Position numbers and translations under genes: made by a program. Below are positions 18,804-27,370 of a stretch of 27,370 nt of DNA, piece after piece (position 1 is the stretch's first letter; every line of letters starts with the position of its first letter). The DNA is taken from NCBI GenBank assembly GCA_049999765.1, contig JBNGIQ010003303.1, positions 1-27,370 on the forward strand, read 5' to 3'. The notes beneath the pieces are model-generated. The model worked only from the letters and a program-made list of their open reading frames with translations, did no database searches and was not told where the DNA came from. This DNA comes from Phaeoceros laevis (taxonomy: Eukaryota; Anthocerotophyta; Anthocerotopsida; Notothyladales).

Positions 18804-19607
18804 ACTAGTCTAGTTGGCATCGTCGTTCTGCATGAATCCACACAACCTGCAAGCTGCAAGCCAAGCACAGAATGCTTCTGATTATAATTTTCACAAACAC
18901 CGTATATGGAACGCACAAGATGCGGCCAATTCTTGCACAAAGAGTGCAGACGCCACCTACAGTTTTAAGGCCCAGCCATGGTGCCACGCCTACGCTTAAA
19001 CGGCCATGCAAGTTGCTACAGAAGAGCCTAGGTTGAGAGAAATTCCTTATTTCACAAGGTGAAAGAAAGCTAGGCTGTTCGCTAGCAAGGGCCACAGAGG
19101 AGTTATCCCCGTCACAGCTCCCTACTCATTGAACATTCAGGTATTACTGAATCAATCAAAATTTCCTCGTCACAGCATCAAAGAAAACTCATCCACAGCA
19201 CAGAACTCTGGTGCTACCACTGATACGAATGACAATCAATGTCCTTATGAACTCTTCTTAACCCACCTCTGTTGACTTCGTCAACGGGTCAACGGTGAAC
19301 TAGTCACGAAGAAGCCGCATTAAATAATACCCAAAATCAATGAAGGCCCAGAATCCTCACTCTTGGGCCCACATCTCGCTACTAGGTTGAACCCAAGCTT
19401 TCAATAGCCCCACAGTGTCGACGCGCATGCTGGATACTCCTGCACGGGGACAGCTCACTGCCTGTCACAAACTAGCACCCCCGTCGGTATTGTGTTTGAT
19501 GACTGCGGTGGCCATACCAGAAATGGAGGCAGAGGCGACGCCTTAGAAGCATTAGCCAGTCCGCCCCCACAAGCTGGTACGCTTCCAAGCCCATACCTGA
19601 ACACCTT
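18804..19607. other. Convergent intergenic region between PAR1 and CTP synthase
   Basis: The 3' ends of PAR1 (+) and CTP synthase (-) face each other across about 800 bp. No gene is recognised. Short open frames at 18805-19095 (-) and 18814-18999 (+) overlap and lack domain signals. Confidence 0.5.
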
Positions 19608-22600
19608 TCAGATGACCGCCTGGGGCTGGTTCATTGGCAAACGCACCACCTCCTTCGGATGGAGCTCTTTAGAGCGTCCATTCTGCCCCACTTCTGCATG
19701 GCCATTTGACCGGCTGATCTTCTTCTTGGTTGTCTCATCCCACATATTCTGCAGCAATATGTCTGTCGTGATTTCCCTGCTGGTGGCACTCTTCAAAGAA
19801 TCTCTCCCGTTGCCATGAATGACGTCTCTGGCTTGTACATGACCATTTTGATGAGTATAAAGCAAGACAGGTGCACTGTGATTGTGAGGTACCGGCTCTA
19901 GATCTCTTCGGTGCCTCGGCTGAAATGCATCCCTTCTCCGCCCATTGTCATGGGACTCCCCCCCAGCTCGATAGTCCCTGCCACGCCCATTGGCCACAGC
20001 TTCCCTAGAATGTCCGTTGTAGTGGAGATCCTTCGATTGCTGTTCCACCTCCTTGGTTTCTCCGTTCTGTAGCCCTGCTTGAGTGCTTCCTGTCGCCCCA
20101 GTAGAATCTTGAGTGTGATATGCATCTGAAGTGAAAACATTAGATGAAGAGTCGTCTTTCAAGCCAAGGTGCTTGTGCGCAGACACGTCGGCCGCACTGC
20201 TCGCTGCGACTTGCCAGCTTGAAGTTGGCTCCTCATGACAGCTGCACGAGGACAAATCCCTGGCATGCCCCGCAGGTATCAGCTCCCGTACCTGCACCTG
20301 CCTTGGAAATGAATCTTGCACAAAACCATTGTTGGAGTGGACATGTTTGGAATGTCCATTGGAATAGGCATTATCGTCGTATAGCCCATTTACCTCCGCT
20401 GGGCCCTTCTCCCCAGCATGCCCATTCCCCATGGAATGCCCACTCACCTTGACATGGCCACTGACCACGGCATGCCCATTCCCCTTAGCATTCCCGTTCC
20501 CCTTAGCATTCCCGTTCCCATTTGCATTCCCGTTCCCATTTGCATTCCCGTTCCCATTTGCATTCACGTTCTCCCTAGCAAGCCCGTTCTCCAGGGCATG
20601 CGCATTTTCATGACCATTTTCTATGGCCTTCCTGTTCTCCAGGGCATGCCCATTTTCATGTCCATTTTCCATGACCTTCCCGTTCTCCAGGGCGTCATGT
20701 CCATTTTCCATGGCCTTCCCGTTCTCCACGGCATGCGCATTCCCCCTGACATGCCCGTTTTGCGCAGGATGCCTAGTACTTTCAAAGAGTACGTCTGCCC
20801 CGTTGACATGCAACGCTTCACAACCAATCGAGAAGGGGTGCCCACTCTCCACATGGGCGTGACCGTTTCCTAACGCATGTCCATTCCCGGTCACGCTTAG
20901 ATTTGAATGCCCATTCTGCCCATATTCCTTCACATACCCGTTTCCCAAATGCTCCACATGCCCGTTCTCTTGAACACTTTCTTGCATATGCCCTTTCCCT
21001 CCAGCATGCCCGTTTACTTTAACGGGCCCGTTAGCCTTGCCATGCCGTCCCTCTATCGTGAAACCCTTCGAATTGATATCCATGCCATTGGTACCAGGCA
21101 CAGTCTCCTTGGCTTGAGCCACCTCCTTCGAGGTCCCGTTATCCTTGGCAAATCGACTACCTGACTCGTCCTCCAAGAGGTGCCCGTTCTGCTTGAGACC
21201 CATGTCGTCTGACTCAATTCCATACTCGTTGGCATCCAATTGAGTTGTACCGTCTTCGCCAAGCCCATTCAACTTGCAATCAATTCCAGCTGCATCATAC
21301 CGGAAGGACTCCTTCTGAATATCCTTGGTAGAACCCCCGTTCACCTGCAGTTCCTTGACAGCAACCTTTTCTTCTTCTTCCGAGCTGTGCCCATTCTGGT
21401 ACACATCCTTAATGCACCCATTCTGGTATACCTTCTCTTGAGTTGAATATACCACCTTCTCTCCAAGCCCATTCACCTTGCCATCAATTCCAGCTGCATC
21501 ATGCCGGAAGGCCTCCTTCTGACTATCCTTGGTAGAATCCCCGTTCAAGTGCACTTCCTTGACAGCAACTTTTTCTTCTTCTGAACTATGTCCATTCTGG
21601 TATACATCCTTAATGCACCCATTCTGGTATACCTTCACTTGAGTTGAACATACCACCTCCTCTGTACGCAACCTCTCCCCCATATGGCACCCATTTGTAA
21701 GATTCGCAGGACAGCAAAACTTCTCCATTTGTCCAGAAGCTGCGGCAACTAAACCTGAACATACAATGCCGAAGTGATAAGCATGGAGCTCAGGAAACAC
21801 TGAAGTCTGTTTCCAATGATTACACAGTTGTCAAGTACACCTTAGTCAGAAAACCGTGGCCAGAGTCAGAGAGCAGACCTAGGAAAGGTGCAGAGGGATT
21901 GCCGGGCCGCGAGTTAAATTCAGGGTGAAACTGGACACCTATGTAGAACGGGTGACCGGCAAGTTCAACAATCTGCAAACCAATACCAAGAGATTGGAAA
22001 CGGCATTCAAAATTGAGCATCAAACAAAGATTTGGTGGTGGAGTTTGAGGGGCTTTGGCCAAGTTTTCCTCACCTCCATTCGCTGGCCAGACTCATCCTT
22101 TCCGACAAATTGCAGCCCAACAATCTCCAAGGCTTTCACCATCTGAGGGTTGACCTGGCAAACCACAAATCTATCACTGTAAGTCTCTGTGAGGCGAAAT
22201 GTTGGTAAACCTCCAGCAGCTGTGACCTTGTCAACTTAATACCTCATATCTGTGGCGATGTCGTTCATCAACATATTCTTGCTGCTTGAGCTCATCATAT
22301 TTTAACTGCTTCTTGTATCTGTGGCAAACATTCAGCGGAAAATTGTGTTTCATCAACCACTTGAACATTGCTAGAAATAAATGTCGTCAGTCGGTAAGTT
22401 TCACAGAACTCACAATCTAGAAACAAGAGCATCTTGAATTTGGATGTAAGTTCTTCTAGCTCCCAACCTCATGGTCCCACCCAGATGAGTAGTAGAATGC
22501 TGCAAGTGCCAAGGAGTCAGCTCAAACTAAATGATGACCAGCTCAGCAATGGAGTCAGAAACAATCCGATTGAGGAGACTGTGGTTACCTCTGGCATGGA

Positions 22601-25600
22601 GATCACACACGGACTTTCGGTATCCATGTCAAACTCAGTGCTGTTCGCGTTTACAAGACCCAGCAGCTGCCACGAACAGACACTGTCAGCAAAAACAGTT
22701 CCAGCTCTAGAAGCCGATGAAGAAAGCAGATCTTAGGTCCTATCTGAGACTCCTCCCTTACCGATCGAGCACATTCAATCACTGCAACTTGCATCCCCAG
22801 ACAGATGCCCAAATATGGAGTGGAACTTTCCCTGGCATATTTTGCAGCCAGGATTTTTCCTTCCACTCCTCTATATCCAAAACCGCCAGGGACAAGGATA
22901 CCATCGACTGCCTGCAACAATTTGTTTATGCTTATTAAGATAAGTTTGACAACACATATCTGTGACATGCATCTATTTATCTTAGAAGAATTCAGTGCAA
23001 TACTTGTAATTACTGAGTCCCATTAGCTGGAACTTTGCATTCTTTCAGCATGAGCAGAGGGAGGCGTACCTTAAGAGTCGCCCAAGCAGATGCATATGCC
23101 TTTTGATCCTGCAGAGAATATACGGAAACCGTTCAGTTCCAACTCTTATATGAAAAGAGTTCATAAAACTCGAAAGCAGCCAAACACAACTAAGGCGGAC
23201 ACAGGGCCAGCTTCAAACCTGTTCTCTAGTCTCATCCTCGAGGTCCGTGGCTATAACCCACTTGATGACCATTTTCCTAGAACATGCAACGCCTGCATGC
23301 AGAAGAGCCTGCAGCAATGCCTCAAAACATGTCACAATTCACGACAAGCAACCTGCAAAAACCTAGAGGCTGCTTGGAAGAAACACCACAGCACACCAAC
23401 CTTGATGACAGACAGATAAGAGTCTGAAAGGCCTGTGTACTTGCCAATTATAGCAATTGTGACCTGCACAACGGGAAATCACACCATCAGTCAGTCTTCT
23501 GTTTCACGTGGATAGAACCAAGGTTCAATGTGGACTGAAGAATGTGACTTACAGGAACAGTGAGCTTGTCACAGAGGTCGGCTCGCTCTATCCACTCATG
23601 AAGCCGAGGATGAGGTGTGGCCCTGCAAAAGGTGATTTGTGCCAATTAAATGTTGAACTACCAACATACAGTCATGCTAACTAAGCATTACCATGTTCCA
23701 TATATGATAGATTCAAAACAGAGAAGTATGCATACATCAAATTCAGCTGTTTCAAAATTGCGAGATGCGCTTTCTGATCCTGCACATTCACCCCAAGTAA
23801 TCAGTACACAAGGACCATTTCGGCAACACAGCTGAGATACAAGGACTTGGAGGGGAATCCCGACCTGGAGGAGTGCAGGAATGTGCCAAATGTTGGGGAC
23901 GTCATGAAGGTTGATAATATGGCTGGCCTGTCTCATACATACCGAGCCCCAGTGAGACATTCAACACAGGCAAGCACAGGTTGTGCTCAAAATGTTTGCT
24001 CCCCGTTGCCTACTGTGTATTTTCAGGTGCTTAAGCAACTTACAGGAACATGGCAGAACTGAGACAGCTTCTCTTTTGTTGCTTGTTCCAATAGCTGCAA
24101 ACCAGTTAAAAGATCAGTATCAGAAGTCTTATACCAGCCATTTAGGTGCAAGATACTACATGAGATGTGTAATTGTAGCTCACTTTAGCACTCCTGCATG
24201 CCAGCAAGTGTGGCACGAGACCTGCTGCCCTCAGTTCTCTGACACTATGCTGTGTGGGCTTTGTTTTCTGAAGCAAACCAATTCGGATCAGTTTACAGAA
24301 GGTGAGAATAAAACTCACTACTATCTGCTAAGACAACCTTACATAGCACAACGTTAACTTTGTGCATACCTGTTCACCCACAACACTAATCACCGGAACC
24401 AAGCTCACATGCACAAGACAGAAATTCTCAGGCCCTGCACAACCAAGACAGCACATTAGGAGGCCCCTTTCTGGAGAAGAGCCTGCATGCAGGATGGTTG
24501 AGTAATCCACCCACCAACATGGAACTGGAACTGGCGCAGTGCTTCCACGAAGTGCGAGGACTCAATGTCACCTGAAAAAAAATATCAATGAGTAACTCAG
24601 ATAGTTGTCACGGCCGTCACGTTCCCATAGCAGAATGTAAGCATGGCTCGACAATTGGTGGCATGAAAAAGGCTTCCTTGGTAGTGACATATTACCAACA
24701 GTGCCACCAAGCTCGATGACGCAGACATCTGCAGGCCCTTCCTTCCCATCGACAGGGATGTGTGCCACTCGCTCTATCCACTCCTGGACAGCATCTGTTA
24801 TGTGGGGTACAACCTGTAGCACCACGCCCACATCTTTCTAAGGACATGTGTGTCGACCAGTTTTCCAGGGAACTACTGCAACCTTCAGCCTCTAGACCTC
24901 TGTCATCTGGGCACCCGTAATAGAGTACGTGGTTGAAAGATGGCTATACCTGCACTGTCTTGCCGAGATAGTCTCCGCGGCGTTCTTTCTCAATTACATG
25001 CTGGCAATGAAGAGCGAGATTTATCAGTACTAACCAAACACAGGGTATGACGAAAGATAGCAACATCTAGTCTCCAAAGGGAACACACCTGAAAGATTTT
25101 TCCAGTCGTGATGTTGTTGTCTCTTGTCAAAGAGACGTTCAGGAACCGTTCGTAATTCCCAAGGTCCAAATCCACCTGATCATATCAACAATATCCACAG
25201 TTAAGCCGAGGAAGAGACGTAATCTCGACGAGTAAGACACATCAACTGTTGACAAGTAGCTTTGCGCACACGGTGAAGACAGCATGGCATTCAAGGCACA
25301 GTAGTGACCTCTCCGCCGTCATCGAGGACATAAACTTCTCCATGCTCGAAGGGCGACATGGTTCCCGCATCGCTGTTTAAGTAAGGATCTACATAGAGCC
25401 AGAAGACAGGTGTAAGCATCCGCGTGTTCGCGCATCCGTCCGAGAGTTGCGACAACCGCTCCGGAGAGTGCCTGAAACCCATAGAGCAACTTGGACACAG
25501 GACTGAAGGGACTGCACAACCACAGAGCAATTACTACGCGAGGGGAAAATTTTCCCGGCACAGTGACCCAGCTCCAAAATCCTTCCTGCTCCAAGGACCT

Positions 25601-26119
25601 CGCTTGTGGCTCCCAATGGATATATCTAGTGAAGCAGACTATACATGAAAGCGGCTACTACACAATTGCGCGTGTCCATACCCAGGCCAGTGGGGTGGCG
25701 TTACATCTTCGCAAAACTGCTAGCCAGCAAGGCGGAATAGGACTGTACCCGTGAAAGCGTCCCCGTGGCGGCGACGGCGGAGCAAAATTACCAATGTTGA
25801 GAGAGACTCTAGACTCTACTGCCAATCTCACTCAGCAAAGGTGCGGAGTGGAAGCTACAAGGCCCAGGCCACTGGCCAGGGTGGTCCTCCAGACCGCAGA
25901 GGGCGGCATTGACAGATCCAGAAGAGTAATTTGAGCTCTCCTAGTTGGACAAGATAATCAAGATACCCTTCACGGCGTCAAAGGGAGGAAAGGAGGCGTA
26001 CCGATTTTTATGGACGTGACCCGCAAGCCACATGCTTGCAACACGGCTCCAATGCTGCTCGCTGTGACCCCCTTGCCGAGTCCGCTCACCACCCCACCCG
26101 TAACCAGCACATATTTCAT
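19608..26119 (-). CDS. CTPS: CTP synthase with giant Asn-Gly-His repeat tail, 1263 residues
   Basis: CTP synthase aminates UTP to CTP with ATP and glutamine. There are 22 exons, in order of reading: 26119-26002, 25388-25309, 25175-25089, 25000-24950, 24813-24696, 24571-24515, 24434-24370, 24267-24184, 24094-24044, 23937-23875, 23779-23736, 23622-23553, 23463-23401, 23308-23219, 23108-23070, 22911-22762, 22666-22589, 22499-22414, 22318-22243, 22154-22074, 21972-21879 and 21754-19608. All phases agree. The synthetase domain opens with [17 protein letters not shown] (P-loop) and carries [22 protein letters not shown] and [10 protein letters not shown]. The glutaminase domain has PGGFGYRG (368-375), Cys397 in GICLGMQ, and His533/Glu535 in FHPEF. 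The core ends at GLVAAASGQ (549-557). The frame then continues for about 706 repetitive residues, where the usual tail is only tens of residues. The start is the family-typical Met. Confidence 0.93.
20471..20575. repeat. 18-bp coding microsatellite within the CTP synthase tail
   Basis: Units of the form ATTCCCGTTCCCATTTGC repeat with an 18-bp period (clearest from about 20509 to 20565). On the minus strand each unit encodes six residues (ANGNGN-type). Units of 18 bp preserve frame on expansion or contraction. Confidence 0.85.
21255..21660. repeat. 204-bp in-frame tandem duplication within the CTP synthase tail
   Basis: Landmarks recur about 204 bp apart: CAGCTGCATCAT at 21287 and 21491, and CATTCTGGTATACCTTC near 21419 and 21620. 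On the minus strand each copy encodes about 68 residues with [24 protein letters not shown] and DAAGID landmarks. The two copies differ at scattered positions, so the duplication is not very recent. Confidence 0.85.
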
Positions 26120-26960
26120 CCTGACTGGGTGCTGCTGCTGCTGCCTTGCCGGCTGCTGAAAGAATGGCCTCAATTGGGAAGGAGAGGGAGATAGGACAGG
26201 GGGCGGGGGCGGGGGAGAGGCAGGCAGCAGTGCCTATCCAGCGCGCACCAGCGGACGACGAGACATCTACGATGTGGGAAGAAAGCAAGCAGCCTTGAAA
26301 GGACTATAAATAGGGAAAGGCTTCGAGCCTCCTCGGGGACACCAAAACAGCAGCATCCAAAGGCGAAGCGAGGCTGGGCTGGGCGAGGGACTGCTGTGCT
26401 GGCTGCCGTGCTGTGCTGTGCCGTGCGTCCTGCTCTATTCTGCCTGTTGAAGCTATGCTTTGCTGTGCTGCGCTGTATACCTCGGGAGAGAGAGGCCGGC
26501 ACCTCTTGAAGCTCTGAAGCGGGTGGAAGAGACGGTGGGGGGGTAGCAGACCCACGGACGGACGGAGACAAACAGGGATCTGGTTGACGAGGCGAGAGAA
26601 GAAGGAAAAGGGATCGTATCGAAGACCAAGCAGACAGGCGCGGTACCGAGCGGCAGCGGCAGTGCCGAGGGAAGACGAGGCCGAGGAGCGAGGAGCAAGA
26701 GGAGGCGGCGGGCAAGGCTGACTGCCACCCTCTCGAGACTCGAGTGGCAAACCAACACAAAGGCCCGGAAATGAGAGCTGCCGGCACAGCGGCGGACGCG
26801 CCTGAAAAAGCGCGGGAACAGGGAAGAGTTAAGAGCGCTGCCGTAAAACGGAACGCTGAGCTACGGCCAAACGTCACGGAACGCGCATGTGGCACGGGAA
26901 TGATTGACGGATAACGATGGCCGTCAGAAGGTGGTTGGCAACGGAAGGAAGCTGATGTAA
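26120..26960 (-). promoter_or_regulatory. CTP synthase 5' leader and promoter region
   Basis: The stretch lies upstream of the CTP synthase ATG on the minus strand. It is rich in CT and CAG/CTG-type short repeats. A TATAAATA motif at 26304-26311 reads as TATTTATA on the minus strand, about 185 bp before the ATG, and is a possible TATA element. Long open frames here (26170-26895 and 26304-26750, minus) are Ser/Arg/Pro/Leu-rich and look like GC-rich leader rather than protein. Confidence 0.45.
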
Positions 26961-27370
26961 GTGAAACGTACCTACAATATTCTTACGGAATCTCTACCCC
27001 GAGAATCGTTTTTTTCCTTTATTTACTTGATCTCATTATTTTACGTGAATTTCTGCTGCATTTGCCACTATTACTTGCACAGAGAATCCTGGAGAATCAT
27101 TGGGCAACAACAATTTGAGAAAGCACATATTCCACCCCAGCTCGTGCTTAGTAATATCATACATATGTGTCTCTCCCCCATATCTGACACCCCATTTTTA
27201 AGGTGTCCTAGAGAATATTTCCCTTTCTCAAGAATGTCCTTACAACCACTTTTTTCCCTTCAATGTCTCGTTTTGCATTAAGTTGCTTTTTCTTTTTTGG
27301 AAAAAGATAAGTTGACAAATCCTTCATTTAAGTGAGCCTTGCATCTCCACGATGAAGATAGGAAGAATCA
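26961..27370. other. AT-rich intergenic end of the window
   Basis: No gene is recognised. T-runs and AT-rich sequence dominate, and the open frame at 26961-27281 shows no domain or codon pattern. Confidence 0.45.

Larger units (their letters stand above)
19608..21729 (-). other. Coding region of the Asn-Gly-His repeat tail of CTP synthase
   Basis: This is the part of the last exon that follows the conserved enzyme. By hand count it encodes about 48 Asn-Gly dipeptides, about 19 of them followed by His, set in units such as [21 protein letters not shown] and [12 protein letters not shown]. It has no predicted fold, membrane segment or long hydrophobic run. Parts are acidic (SSEEEEK), parts basic ([19 protein letters not shown]). 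The reading frame stays open for 2.1 kb through several internal duplications while the repeat diverges, which argues that it is translated. Confidence 0.85.

Noticed and set aside
20471-20760. Regular short repeats resembling a CRISPR array
   Set aside because: The repeats are contiguous, coding and without unique spacers, in a spliced plant gene.
20418-20873. A plus-strand open frame of Ile/Pro/Val repeats
   Set aside because: It is the antisense reading of the Asn-Gly-His repeat. The repeat unit lacks stops in several frames, and only the minus frame joins in phase to CTP synthase.
26170-26895. A 241-codon open frame upstream of CTP synthase on the same strand
   Set aside because: It is Ser/Arg/Pro/Leu-rich, overlaps other open frames in the same GC-rich leader and shows no domain. 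The CTP synthase ATG at 26119 has the family-typical start.
1-27370. tRNA, rRNA or other structured RNA genes
   Set aside because: I saw no tRNA-like box A/box B pair or ribosomal sequence by eye. A covariance-model scan would be needed to exclude small RNAs.

Overview
The window is nuclear DNA from a land plant. It has spliced genes with short GT-AG introns, plastid-type and secreted plant families, pentatricopeptide-repeat (PPR) DYW relics and Ty3/gypsy and Ty1/copia fragments. The DYW relics and mostly short introns (about 80-160 nt, a few longer) fit a seed-free plant (bryophyte, lycophyte or fern), but the lineage cannot be fixed from the sequence alone.

The left part (1-10.5 kb) is gene-poor. 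It holds an AT-rich 61/62-bp repeat with hairpins (about 290-490), a GC-rich minisatellite (3371-3510), a broken Ty3/gypsy reverse transcriptase (about 4260-4880), a probable Ty1/copia remnant (5530-5900), a cluster of unrelated tandem arrays (6025-6507, 6921-7089), a nested palindromic element (7319-7602) and a degraded PPR-DYW gene on the minus strand (about 8820-9930).

The right part (10.5-26.1 kb) holds six genes whose structures I rebuilt from splice signals and reading phase. They are: an intronless RING-H2 E3 ligase of the RHC1A type (+, 10541-11848); a GNAT acetyltransferase, probably plastid (+, 13229-14389); a small membrane-anchored DnaJ-type zinc-finger protein (-, 14615-15387); a HAD phosphatase of the plant GPP/GS1 type (-, 16180-17572); a PAR1-family secreted Cys-rich protein (+, 17711-18803), divergent from GPP across only 138 bp; and CTP synthase (-, 19608-26119, 22 exons). 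A second PPR fragment lies at 12858-13115.

The standout is CTP synthase. Its synthetase and glutaminase domains are complete (about 550 residues), but the reading frame continues across the last splice junction into one 2.1-kb exon encoding about 700 further residues. This tail is a low-complexity Asn-Gly(-His) repeat, so the predicted enzyme has 1263 residues instead of the usual 550-600. The tail contains a 204-bp in-frame tandem duplication and an 18-bp coding microsatellite.

The genes are unrelated neighbours rather than a pathway cluster. The one clear shared-control arrangement is the GPP/PAR1 divergent pair. All exon models are hand-derived from conserved protein matches and phase, with no transcript evidence.
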